The notes beneath the pieces are model-generated. The model had not been told where the DNA came from. It saw only the letters and a list, made by a program, of their open reading frames with translations, and did not search any database. A DNA stretch of 64,000 bases from an uncultured Elioraea sp. (GTDB lineage Bacteria; Pseudomonadota; Alphaproteobacteria; Acetobacterales; Acetobacteraceae), in contig CALFVI010000038.1 of assembly GCA_937928775.1 (NCBI GenBank), positions 1 through 64,000 of the forward strand, read 5' to 3'. Of the stretch, positions 49,002-58,462 are shown piece after piece (within the stretch, counting starts at the first letter, position 1; the number at the start of each line of letters is the position of its first letter). The translations under genes were made by a program, and so were the position numbers.

Positions 49002-49851
49002 CCCGTGGCTCCTCGATCAAAGCGGCAGGCACGCGGTTGAAATCGGCCACATCGGGTACGGCGCTCGCCAGCCAGCGCCGCACCGCCTCGAGAACGAGCC
49101 CCTCGCTCAGCCCAACCTCCGCCGCAAGCGCGGCCGCCAGCTGCAGGTCCTTGCGCATCAGCCCGGCGGTGAAACCGGAATCGAACCGGCCCGAGAGGAT
49201 CCAGCGGGGCAGGTTCACCTCCGTCGCCGCCGACCGCCCCGAAGCGCCATTGATCGCCTCTAGCGCACGCGCGGGCTCGACCCCGGCACGACGCGCGAGC
49301 GCCATCACCTCCGCCGCTGCGATCAGGTTCGCACCCAGGAGGAGGTTGTTGGCGAGCTTGGCGACCGCGCCCGCCCCGGGCCCCCCGACATGGACGATGC
49401 GCGCGGCGAGATCCGCGAGCACAGGGCGGGCGACAGCCAGCGCCTCCGCCTCGCCGCCCGCCATCACCAGAAGCCTTCCCTCCGCAGCGCCGGCAGGACC
49501 GCCGGAGACGGGGGCGTCGATCCAGCCAAGGCCCAAGGCGGCGAAGGGGCCGGCAAGCGCGCGCGGTGTCGCCGGCGCAACCGTGGAGGTGTCCACCACC
49601 ACCCCGCCCGCGCGAATTCCGGCAGTCTGCAGCCGTTCCGCCACCGCCCGCACCGCCAAATCGTCTGGCAGCGAGAGCAGGACGACCTCCGCCCCCAAAG
49701 CAGCCTCCTCGGTCAACACAATGCCCGCGGCGTGCGCCTCGTCGCGCCGGCCGAGGGCTGTGTCCCAGCCCCGCACCGCGTGCCCGCGCTCGACCAGCCG
49801 GCGTGCCATGGCACGCCCCATCCGGCCGAGGCCGATCCCCGCGACATCCAT
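48994..49851 (-). CDS. 3-hydroxyisobutyrate dehydrogenase-like oxidoreductase
   Basis: This 285-residue protein of the beta-hydroxyacid dehydrogenase family oxidises small 3-hydroxy acids to semialdehydes or reduces them back, with NAD(P). The Rossmann motif is GIGLGRMGRAMARRL near residues 5-19, the substrate loop DAPVSGGPAGAAEGRL near 112-127, and the catalytic Lys in GAVAKLANNLLLGANL near 162-177. Its end overlaps the aldehyde dehydrogenase start by 8 bases, a natural pairing: the semialdehyde made here would be oxidised by that enzyme. Relatives include tartronate semialdehyde reductase and gamma-hydroxybutyrate dehydrogenase, so the substrate is open. Confidence 0.9.
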   Translation of the reverse strand: MDVAGIGLGRMGRAMARRLVERGHAVRGWDTALGRRDEAHAAGIVLTEEAALGAEVVLLSLPDDLAVRAVAERLQTAGIRAGGVVVDTSTVAPATPRALAGPFAALGLGWIDAPVSGGPAGAAEGRLLVMAGGEAEALAVARPVLADLAARIVHVGGPGAGAVAKLANNLLLGANLIAAAEVMALARRAGVEPARALEAINGASGRSAATEVNLPRWILSGRFDSGFTAGLMRKDLQLAAALAAEVGLSEGLVLEAVRRWLASAVPDVADFNRVPAALIEEPRGD

Positions 49852-49858
49852 CGTTCCC

Positions 49859-50602
49859 TCACAGGCACAAGCCGCCGTCCACGCCGATCACCTGGCCGGT
49901 GACGTAGGAGGCCTCGCGCGAGAGGAGGAAGGCGATCACGGCTGCCACTTCGTCGGGTTCGCCCCTGCGGCCCATCGGGATCTCGAGCTCCACCGGCTGG
50001 CCCGGCGGCAAGGCGGAGGGGACGCGCTGGTCCTTGCGGATAAAGCCGGGCACGACCGCGTTCGCGGTTGCCCCGCGCGGAGCGAGGGCGACAGCAAGCG
50101 AGCGCACCAGCGCCTCGAGGGCGGACTTGGCGGCGGCGGAGGCCGGGAACTGCGGCAGGCGCGGCCGCATCGCGTGCGCGACGAAGGAGCCCACCGCGAC
50201 CACCCGCCCGCCTTCGCCGAGATGGGGCAGCGCCGCCTCGGCCATGGCGGCGAACGCCCGCGCGATCGGGGCAAACGAACCGTCCAGTCGTGCGGGCGCG
50301 AGCGACCCCCAAGGCGTCGGGTCGGAGAAGCCGGCGTTGGCGACGAGGCCGTCCAGCCGACCGAAGCGGTTACGGCAGGTGCCGATCAGCGCCGGTGCGA
50401 CGGCAGGATCGGCGAGATCGCCCAGAACCGTCTCGACACGCGCACCCGCCGTCTCGGCCGCGGCAGCGACCCGCTGCAGCCGGTCCGCGCTGGCTCGTGT
50501 GTGCAGGACAAGGGCGACGCCCGGGCGGGAGAGGCGGACCGCGGTCGCCGCCCCGATGCCGCTCGCCGCCCCGGTGATCACGATCGCGCGCTCGACCATC
50601 AC
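49859..50602 (-). CDS. short-chain dehydrogenase/reductase lacking the usual active-site Tyr
   Basis: This 247-residue SDR has the cofactor motif TGAASGIGAATAVRL near residues 10-24, the NAG motif in LVANAGFSD near 84-92 and an FLLSREASYVTGQVIGVDGG end. The catalytic Ser is present in VVAVGSFVAHA, but the YxxxK pair reads SAAAK (in FPASAAAKSALEAL), so Tyr is replaced by Ser. Some SDRs with FPA(S/T)AAAK exist, so this may be a family trait rather than a mutation. The start is GTG 50602 or ATG 50599. It heads the long leftward array that ends with coxM; its role may be on the same pathway or regulatory. Confidence 0.84.
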   Translation of the reverse strand: MMVERAIVITGAASGIGAATAVRLSRPGVALVLHTRASADRLQRVAAAAETAGARVETVLGDLADPAVAPALIGTCRNRFGRLDGLVANAGFSDPTPWGSLAPARLDGSFAPIARAFAAMAEAALPHLGEGGRVVAVGSFVAHAMRPRLPQFPASAAAKSALEALVRSLAVALAPRGATANAVVPGFIRKDQRVPSALPPGQPVELEIPMGRRGEPDEVAAVIAFLLSREASYVTGQVIGVDGGLCL

Positions 50603-50724
50603 GGGCGAAGCTAGGCCGGAACGGAGGACGGTGGTAGCGGGGCAGACGCGATGGCGTGATCGTCGCCCCTGGTTCCGTTGAGCGGCCGCCCTGCTATAGG
50701 GCGGCGGTCGTCGGAGGTCGGTCG

Positions 50725-51549
50725 ATGTTCAGCGTCGTTCAGGTGTCGGACAGCCACGTCTCGCTGCGCCTGCCCCGCTTCAACGCGAACTGGGAGGCCG
50801 CGGTGGCCGCGGTGAACCGGCTTTCGCCCGATCTCGTCGTGCACACAGGCGATGCAACTCTGGATGGTGCGGATTCGGAGGAGGACTGCGCTTTCGCTGC
50901 CCGCAGCCTCGCCGCCCTTTCGGCTCCCGTGCGGATCGTGCCCGGCAATCACGACGTGGGCGACGGGAGGTCGCGCAGCCAGCCCGCGACCCGGGATCGC
51001 CTGGCGCGGTTCGAGCGTCATTTCGGCCCAGCCCTCTGGACGGAGGACCGGCCGGGGTGGCGTCTGATCGGGCTAAACAGCCAGGCGTTGGGCGCGGGAG
51101 ACGGGCTCGATCACGCCGTGGCGGAGGCCATCGCGGAGGCTTTGCGAAGCCTCGGCGATCGCCGGATGGCGGTGTTTTTGCACAAGCCGGCGCTCATCAC
51201 GGCGTTGGAGGAAGGCGAGGTCGGCTACTGGGCGGTGCCGCCTGAAGCACGCGGCCCCCTCGCCGCCCTGCTCACCCACCCCGCGTTGCGCCTCTTGGCT
51301 TCCGGGCATCTCCACGTCGCGCGGCTCTCCGCCTTCGGCCCCGCCACCCTCGCCTGGTGCCCGGCGACGGGGTTTTTGGTCGGCGAGAAGCTTTTGCCGG
51401 ACGCGCAGGGCGGGATGCGCCAGCTCGGCCTGATGCGCCACGTGTTCCGCGAGGATCGGGTCGAGACGGAGATCCTCGCCATTCCCGAGGCGGAACCGAT
51501 CGAGATCGATTCCTTCGTCGACGAGATCTATCCCCCGGAAAAGGGCTGA
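50725..51549 (+). CDS. metallophosphoesterase (CpdA-like)
   Basis: This 274-residue calcineurin-like phosphoesterase has the metal motifs QVSDSHVSL (D-x-H) near residue 8, VHTGDATLDG (GD) near 38, VPGNHDVGDG (GNHD) near 74, HKPAL near 153 and SGHLHVARL (GHxH) near 190. The overall order and length resemble CpdA, the 3',5'-cAMP phosphodiesterase, and other class III cyclic nucleotide phosphodiesterases. Substrate specificity cannot be read from sequence. The ATG at 50725 is directly before the first beta strand. It is divergent from the SDR gene and followed one base later by the GtrA gene. Confidence 0.87.
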   Translation: MFSVVQVSDSHVSLRLPRFNANWEAAVAAVNRLSPDLVVHTGDATLDGADSEEDCAFAARSLAALSAPVRIVPGNHDVGDGRSRSQPATRDRLARFERHFGPALWTEDRPGWRLIGLNSQALGAGDGLDHAVAEAIAEALRSLGDRRMAVFLHKPALITALEEGEVGYWAVPPEARGPLAALLTHPALRLLASGHLHVARLSAFGPATLAWCPATGFLVGEKLLPDAQGGMRQLGLMRHVFREDRVETEILAIPEAEPIEIDSFVDEIYPPEKG

Positions 51550-51550
51550 G

Positions 51551-52012
51551 GTGCGCGTGACGTCGACCCCGCCCTCGCCCGCTGCGCCATCACGCGGCAT
51601 CGCCGGCCCGCTGCCGCTGGCGGCACAGGTCCTGCGGTTCGGCGTCATCGGCAGCCTTGGCTTCCTGGTCGATACGGCGACCGTGTACGCGGCGCATTTC
51701 GGCTTGGGCCTCGGGCTTTATGTCGCCGGCGTGCTCGGCTTTCTGGTCGCTGCCAGCTTCACCTGGGCGATGAACAGGCGCTTCACCTTCCCCGAGGCGC
51801 GAGGAGAGGCGCGCGGGCGGCAATGGGCACGCTTCGTCGCCACGCAGACGCTCGGATTTCTGGTCAACCGCGGCACCTATGCCGGGCTGGTCGCCTTCGT
51901 TGCTGTCGCGCGTGAACACCCCGTCCTGGCCGTCGCTGCAGGCTCGCTTGCGGGCATGGCGCTGAACTTCCTCACCGCCCGCACCATCGCCTTCCGCGCA
52001 GGGGGTGCATGA
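51551..52012 (+). CDS. GtrA-family membrane protein
   Basis: This 153-residue protein has four hydrophobic helices in the GtrA pattern (QVLRFGVIGSLGFLVDTATV near 26-45, then FTWAMNRRFTFPEARGEARG). GtrA proteins are thought to move or hold a lipid-linked sugar during surface polysaccharide modification. The start is GTG 51551, one base after the phosphoesterase stop. Its stop overlaps the ATG of the next gene, a family 2 glycosyltransferase, by 4 bases. That pairing is the standard GtrA-GtrB arrangement. Confidence 0.9.
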   Translation: MRVTSTPPSPAAPSRGIAGPLPLAAQVLRFGVIGSLGFLVDTATVYAAHFGLGLGLYVAGVLGFLVAASFTWAMNRRFTFPEARGEARGRQWARFVATQTLGFLVNRGTYAGLVAFVAVAREHPVLAVAAGSLAGMALNFLTARTIAFRAGGA

Positions 52013-52940
52013 CTGCCCCCCCTGCCCGCCTCGCAGGCGAGGTCGCGGCTGCGCCGCGCATTGCCGTCCTCATTCCCTGTTTCAACGAGGCAGCGGCGAT
52101 CGCAACGGTGGTGCGGGACTTCCGCGCCGCTCTGCCGGACGCAATCGTCTACGTCTACGACAACAACTCGACAGACGGCACGGCGGAGGTCGCGCGCGCC
52201 GCCGGGGCGGTGGTGCGGCGCGAGCCGCTGCAGGGCAAAGGCAACGTGATCCGCCGCATGTTCGCCGACATCGAGGCGGACTTCTACGTGCTGGTCGACG
52301 GCGACGCCACCTACGACGCCGCGGCCGCCCCTGCGATGCTTGAACGCGCGTGCCAGGAAGGCCTCGACATGGTTACCGGCGTGCGGGTGGCCGAAGGCGG
52401 GGCCGCCTATCGCCGCGGCCACCGCTTCGGCAACCGCCTGCTCACCGGCCTGGTTGCGTTCGTCTTTGGCAACCGCGTCAGCGACATGCTCTCCGGCTAC
52501 CGCGTCTTCTCGCGCCGCTTCGTCAAGAGCTTTCCCGCCCTTGCCTCAGGGTTCGAGACAGAGACGGAGTTCACCGTGCATGCGCTCGAGCTCGCGATGC
52601 CGATCGGCGAAGTGCCGGTGCGCTATCGCGAACGCCCCGCCGGCACGGCGAGCAAGCTGAACACGATCCGCGATGGCGTGCGGATCCTGCGCACCATCGT
52701 CCAGCTCGTGAAGGAGGAGCGCCCCCTTCCCTTCTTCTCGATCGCCGCTGGCCTCCTGTTCCTGTTCGGGGTTCTGCTGTTCTGGCCTGTGCTCCTGACG
52801 TACCTGGAGACGGGGTTTGTACCACGGCTGCCCACCGCCATTCTGTCGCTTGGCCTCGTGCTTCTGTCCTTCCTCTCGCTCGCCTGCGGGCTGATCCTTG
52901 ACACGGTGACGCGCGGACGGCGGGAAGCGAAACGCATCGC

Positions 52941-53969
<1,029 letters not shown>

Positions 53970-54462
53970 GGTTCGGCTAGTTTCCGTTGCGAGGATAGCT
54001 CACCACCGCAGCCGCGAGCCGGTGCCGAAGTCCACGATTGGGCGAAACGCGCGACAAAGCCCGCTCCGGTCGCGGCGGGGTGGCCAGGCGATGCCGATGA
54101 GGCCGAGTGCGCGTGCACCGAGACGCGGCTGCTGATCGCCCTTCCGCAGCCCCCCGGCGGCGCAGGCCGGCGCCGGGATGGTCGCGTCGAAGGGCGCAAC
54201 CTCGGCGATTCGCCGCGAGAGGGTCGCGGCCTAGGGAAGGGCTCCGTCATCGAACCGGCACGGTGCGATGCGCCACACGGCACAGCAAGAGTGCCGCATT
54301 GCGCGGCAGCTTGCCTCTCCGAAAGGCAAAGGGGCGGCACGCGAGCCAGCTTGATGTGCCCCCTCGCGCGCAGCACCTTTGCATTCCATTTGCATGCCGC
54401 GAAATGGTTGCCCACGCGCGACCGACCGGCACAGGATCTCAACGGGAACGGGAGACGAAGCG
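53970..54462. other. intergenic stretch without a recognised gene
   Basis: Between galE and the divergent transporter operon I recognise no gene. Open frames here have no known motif and are Arg- and Pro-rich, as is usual for random GC-rich DNA. The stretch should hold both promoters, and it carries a direct repeat at 54378-54395 described separately. Confidence 0.5.
54378..54395. promoter_or_regulatory. direct repeat, possible operator
   Basis: TTTGCAT occurs at 54378-54384 and again at 54389-54395, so the two copies start 11 bases apart, one helical turn. They lie about 70 bases before the start of the binding-protein gene, a likely place for a regulator site. AT-rich words like these stand out in this GC-rich region. 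No regulator gene is adjacent. Confidence 0.35.
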
Positions 54463-55479
54463 ATGACGATGATGAAGTGGCGGATCGATCGGCGGCGCGC
54501 CCTCGGCCTCATCGGCGGCGCCGCCTTGGTTCCGGTGCCAAATGCGCGCGTCAATGCCCAAATGCTCGACAAGGTGTCGTTCCAGACCAATTGGAGAGCC
54601 CAGGCCGAGCACGGCGGCTACTATCAGGCGGTCGCTGCCGGCATCTATCGCCGCTACGGCATCGACTGCGACCTGCGCATGGGCGGGCCGCAGCAGAATC
54701 CCGGCCAGCTCCTGCTTGCCGGACGGGTCGACATGATCATGTCAGGCGGCTTTTCGGCCCTCAACTACGTGCGCGAGGGCCTGCCCTTCCTCTGCATCGC
54801 CGCCATCATGCAAAAGGATCCCCAGATCCTGATGACGCACGAGGGCAACGGCATCAACAGCTTCGAGGACATGCGCGGGCGGCCGATCCTCGTTGGCGCG
54901 GTCGGGCGCGTCACCTACTGGCCGTTTCTGCGGGCGAAGTTCGGCTTCACCGATGACCAGATCCGCCCCTACACGTTCAATCTGGCGCCCTTCCTGCAGG
55001 ACAGGATGGCGATCCAGCAGGGCTTCCTCTCCTCCGAACCTTATGCCGCGCAGCAGGCAGGGGCGAAACCGAAGGTGTTCCTGATCGCCGACGCCGGATT
55101 CGAGAACTACCAGACCACGATCGACGTCTCCCGCCGCATGATCACGGAGAAGCGGGATCTTGTACAGCGCTTTGTCAACGCCACCATCGAGGGCTGGTCG
55201 CAATATATGCGGCGGCAGGACATCGAGGCGGCGAATCGCCTCATCATGCGGGATAATCCGGAGATGACGCAGGACAAGATCGACTACGCAATCGATGTGA
55301 TGAACCGCCACGGCATCGTCATCTCCGGCGACGCCGAACGGCTGGGCATCGGGGCGATGACGGACGAACGCTGGGAGCGTTTCTACACCACGATGGCGAA
55401 TGCCGGCATCTATCCGCAGGGGATGGCCTTCCGAAACGCTTACACGCTCGAGTTCGTCAACAAGCGGGTTGGGCTCTGA
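54463..55479 (+). CDS. NMT1/THI5-type ABC transporter binding protein
   Basis: This 338-residue receptor of the nitrate/sulfonate/thiamine-precursor group binds small heterocyclic or sulfonated ligands. The start MTMMKWRIDRRRALGLIGGAAL carries a twin-arginine-like export signal. The domain begins KVSFQTNWRAQAEHGGYYQAV near 43-63 and QQNPGQLLLAGRVDMIMSGGF near 82-102, the typical pattern of pyrimidine- and thiamine-precursor receptors (ThiY-like). ATG 54463 has GGAG eight bases upstream. With the ATPase, permease and a cytosine-deaminase-like enzyme in the same operon, a pyrimidine or related base is the likely ligand, but this is inference. Confidence 0.88.
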   Translation: MTMMKWRIDRRRALGLIGGAALVPVPNARVNAQMLDKVSFQTNWRAQAEHGGYYQAVAAGIYRRYGIDCDLRMGGPQQNPGQLLLAGRVDMIMSGGFSALNYVREGLPFLCIAAIMQKDPQILMTHEGNGINSFEDMRGRPILVGAVGRVTYWPFLRAKFGFTDDQIRPYTFNLAPFLQDRMAIQQGFLSSEPYAAQQAGAKPKVFLIADAGFENYQTTIDVSRRMITEKRDLVQRFVNATIEGWSQYMRRQDIEAANRLIMRDNPEMTQDKIDYAIDVMNRHGIVISGDAERLGIGAMTDERWERFYTTMANAGIYPQGMAFRNAYTLEFVNKRVGL

Positions 55480-55550
55480 CCACGACGACGACAACGGCTG
55501 CGGCCGAGTGGGCGGCGCAGACGCCCCGTCCACTGGTTCGTCTGCGCGGG

Positions 55551-56291
55551 GTGGAGAAGCGCTTCAGGAACGGCACGCTCGCGCTTCGCGGTGTTGATCT
55601 CGACATCGGCCGCGGCGATTTCCTCTCCCTTCTGGGCCCCTCGGGGTGCGGCAAATCCACTCTGCTGCGGATCCTGGCCGGCTTGATTGAACCGTCTGCC
55701 GGTTCGCTCGATTGGCCGATGGCGGTGCACGACTCGCGCGGGGCAGCGAAGCCGAAGCTTGGCTTCGTCTTCCAGGAGCCGACTTTGCTGCCGTGGGCGA
55801 CGGCGCTTGCCAACGTCGCTCTTCCCTTGCGCCTCGAGGGCATGGCGCGGTCGGAGCGGGAGCACCGCGCCGCCACCGCCCTGGCGCGGGTCGGTTTGGC
55901 TGGGTTCGAAACGGCCTATCCACGCGCCCTGTCAGGGGGCATGAAGATGCGCGTTTCCATCGCGCGCGCCCTCGTCACCAGCCCCGACATCCTGCTGATG
56001 GACGAGCCCTTCGCCGCGCTCGATGAGATCACCCGCTTCCGCCTCAACAACGACCTTCTCTCGATCTGGCAGGAGGCCGGCTTCACCGTGGTCTTCGTCA
56101 CCCACTCCGTCTTCGAGAGCGTCTATCTCTCCGAACGCGTCGTCGTGATGGCTGCGCGTCCTGGGCGCGTGGTGCGCGAGATCGCGATTGCAGCACCCTA
56201 TCCGCGCGACGAGGCCTTCCGCACCTCGGCCGAGTACGCGGCCCTCTGCCGCACGGTGAGCCTCTGCCTCGGCGAGGCGATCGCGGCATGA
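55551..56291 (+). CDS. ABC transporter ATPase (NitT/TauT type)
   Basis: This ATPase drives the adjacent permease. Walker A (GPSGCGKST), the Q-loop (FVFQEPTLLPW), the signature (LSGGMKMRVSIARAL), Walker B (ILLMDEPFAALD) and the H-loop (VFVTHSVFE) are all present. The start is a problem. GTG 55551 is the first standard start codon in frame, but it cuts off the first beta strand, and in-frame protein-like sequence (PRPLVRLRGVEKRF) continues upstream. A CTG at 55476 overlaps the stop of the binding-protein gene (CTGA), just where an ATGA overlap would be expected, and would give a normal 271-residue ATPase. The end overlaps the permease ATG by 4 bases. Confidence 0.88.
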   Translation: MEKRFRNGTLALRGVDLDIGRGDFLSLLGPSGCGKSTLLRILAGLIEPSAGSLDWPMAVHDSRGAAKPKLGFVFQEPTLLPWATALANVALPLRLEGMARSEREHRAATALARVGLAGFETAYPRALSGGMKMRVSIARALVTSPDILLMDEPFAALDEITRFRLNNDLLSIWQEAGFTVVFVTHSVFESVYLSERVVVMAARPGRVVREIAIAAPYPRDEAFRTSAEYAALCRTVSLCLGEAIAA

Positions 56292-57151
56292 GCGAGGCGA
56301 TCGCGCTGCCTCGGGTCGAGGAGGAGGCACGGCCGCGCCCGGCCGTGCGCCGCGTGTTGGGCCTGTCGCGCGATGCCTGGCCGCGAATCCTGATGCCGCT
56401 GATCATCGGCATCGCCTCCCTCGGCGCCTGGGAGACCGCGGTGAGGGTGAACGAAGTGCCGCCCTGGATCGTGCCCGCACCCTCCGTGATCTGGGCGACG
56501 CTGCTGCGCGATTGGCACACGCTCTCCGTCTCGCTCTGGATCACGCTGCAGATCACCTTCGCTGCGCTTGCCTCTGCCGCCGGGCTTGGCCTGCTGCTCG
56601 CCATCCTGTTCGCGCAGTCGAAATGGATCGAACTGAGCCTATTTCCTTATGCCGTTGTGCTGCAGGTCACCCCGATCGTCGCCATCGCACCTCTGATTAT
56701 CATCTGGGTAGATGACGTTCGGCTGGCACTCCTCATCTGCGCCTGGATTGTCGCCTTTTTCCCAATCCTCTCCAATACCACGCTAGGGTTGAATTCCGCC
56801 GATCACAATCTGCGCGACCTATTCCGTCTCTATCGCGCCTCGCGGGTGCAGGAGCTGTTCTTGCTCCGCCTGCCGGCAGCCATGCCGCTGTTCCTCGCTG
56901 GGCTTCGCATCTCGGGTGGGCTTGCCTTGATCGGTGCCATCGTCGCCGAGTTCGTCGCCGGCACTGGTGGGCGGTCCTCGGGCCTTGCCTACCGCATTCT
57001 CGAGGCGGGCTATCAGCTGCAGATCCCGCGCATGTTCGCTGCCCTTTTCCTGATCTGCGTGACGGGGATCGTGATCTTCCTCGTTCTCGGCTTTGTTCAA
57101 CACCTGCTGCTGCGGCACTGGCACGAAAGCGCTGTGCGCCGCGAAGGCTGA
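56288..57151 (+). CDS. ABC transporter permease (NitT/TauT type)
   Basis: This 287-residue permease has six hydrophobic helices after a short charged head. The conserved parts are PRILMPLIIGIASLGAWETAV near residues 32-52, VVLQVTPIVAIAPLIIIWV near 122-140, and the EAA loop, seen as LFRLYRASRVQELFLLRLPAA near 177-197. Near the C-terminus GGRSSGLAYRILEAGYQLQ is typical. The ATG overlaps the ATPase stop by 4 bases, and the deaminase-like gene follows after 6 bases. It would import the ligand of the NMT1-type receptor. Confidence 0.92.
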   Translation: MSEAIALPRVEEEARPRPAVRRVLGLSRDAWPRILMPLIIGIASLGAWETAVRVNEVPPWIVPAPSVIWATLLRDWHTLSVSLWITLQITFAALASAAGLGLLLAILFAQSKWIELSLFPYAVVLQVTPIVAIAPLIIIWVDDVRLALLICAWIVAFFPILSNTTLGLNSADHNLRDLFRLYRASRVQELFLLRLPAAMPLFLAGLRISGGLALIGAIVAEFVAGTGGRSSGLAYRILEAGYQLQIPRMFAALFLICVTGIVIFLVLGFVQHLLLRHWHESAVRREG

Positions 57152-57157
57152 CCCGCG

Positions 57158-58462
57158 ATGACCTGGTGTGCCTTGCCCGAAACGGGGGCCTACTGGCTGC
57201 GCGACGTACGCGTGCCGGGCGAGCCGCCCGAAACGCTGATCCGCGCCGACCTGCGCATCGAGGAGGGCCGCATCGCCGCGATCGAACCACGCGGAACCGC
57301 AGCGGAGGGCCCCTCCGCCGATGGTGGGATGGTGCTGCCGTGCTTCGTCGATGTGCACACACATCTTGACAAGGGCCACATCTGGCCGCGCTGCCCCAAC
57401 CCTGACGGCACCTTCATGGGCGCGATCACGGCGGTGTCGAATGATCGCGCGGCGAATTGGTCGGAAGCGGACACGCGCGCGCGCTTCGAGTTCGGCCTCC
57501 GCTGCGCCTTTGCTCACGGCACGGCGGCGATCCGCACCCATCTCGACACCTACCTGCCGCACGCCCGCACCACCTGGCGCGTGTTCGCCGAACTGCGCGA
57601 TGCCTGGGCGGGCAGGATCGACCTTCAGGCCTCCTCCATCTGCCCGATCGACCGGCTCGCCGGCGAGGAGGGGGTGGCAGTCGCCGATCTCGTCGCTGAG
57701 CATGGCGGCGTGCTCGGCTTCGTCACCCGCTTCACCGGCCAGGGCCACGACGCGATCCCGCCAGGCTTCCAGGATCTGCTCGATCGCGCCTTCCAGCTAG
57801 CTGAGGAGCGCAGGCTTGATCTCGACCTGCACGTCGACGAAGGGCCCGACACGGCCGCCGCCACCTTGCCGATCATCGCGCGCACGGCGATCCGGCGCGG
57901 CTTCCGCGGCAGGATCCAGGTCGGGCACATCTGCTCGCTCAGCCTGCAGCCCGATGCGGTGATCGAAGAGACCATCCGCCTCGTGCGCGATGCCGGCATG
58001 GCGGTAGTGTCGTTACCGATGTGCAACATGTATTTGCAGGACCGCGCGCCCGGTCGCACCCCACGCTGGCGAGGGGTGACGCTCTTGCACGAGCTTGCCG
58101 CTGCCGGCGTTCCCGTCTCCGTCGCCTCAGACAATTGCCGTGATCCGTTCTACGCCTATGGCGATCACGACATGCTGGAGGTGTTCCAGTCCGCCGTGCG
58201 AATCGCGCAGCTCGATGCCCCGCTCGGGCGCTGGCCCGAGGCGGTGGCGCACACACCGGCGACGGTGATGGGGCTAGCCGAGCGCGGTCGGCTTTGCCCC
58301 GGCGCGCCGGCCGATTTCTTGCTTTTCCGCGCCCGCTTCTGGCATGAACTCCTCGCCCGCCGCCACGCCGACCGCATGGTCATCCGGTCCGGGCGTGCGA
58401 TCGATACCAATCTGCCCGACTACCGCGAACTCGATGCGCTCGTCGGCCTCACCAGTGGCTGA
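57158..58462 (+). CDS. cytosine-deaminase-like amidohydrolase (CodA type)
   Basis: This 434-residue amidohydrolase resembles CodA and related deaminases. The metal site begins VDVHTHLDKGHIWP near residues 65-78, the catalytic Glu lies in LHVDEGPDTAA near 226-236, the metal His in QVGHICSLS near 253, and the last ligand Asp in VASDNCRDPFYAYGDHDML near 324-342. These fit enzymes that deaminate cytosine, isocytosine or related rings. It is the last gene of the transporter operon, so it probably acts on what the transporter brings in. Other members hydrolyse creatinine-like or N-acyl rings, so the substrate is open. Its last 14 bases overlap the convergent reductase gene. Confidence 0.86.
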   Translation: MTWCALPETGAYWLRDVRVPGEPPETLIRADLRIEEGRIAAIEPRGTAAEGPSADGGMVLPCFVDVHTHLDKGHIWPRCPNPDGTFMGAITAVSNDRAANWSEADTRARFEFGLRCAFAHGTAAIRTHLDTYLPHARTTWRVFAELRDAWAGRIDLQASSICPIDRLAGEEGVAVADLVAEHGGVLGFVTRFTGQGHDAIPPGFQDLLDRAFQLAEERRLDLDLHVDEGPDTAAATLPIIARTAIRRGFRGRIQVGHICSLSLQPDAVIEETIRLVRDAGMAVVSLPMCNMYLQDRAPGRTPRWRGVTLLHELAAAGVPVSVASDNCRDPFYAYGDHDMLEVFQSAVRIAQLDAPLGRWPEAVAHTPATVMGLAERGRLCPGAPADFLLFRARFWHELLARRHADRMVIRSGRAIDTNLPDYRELDALVGLTSG

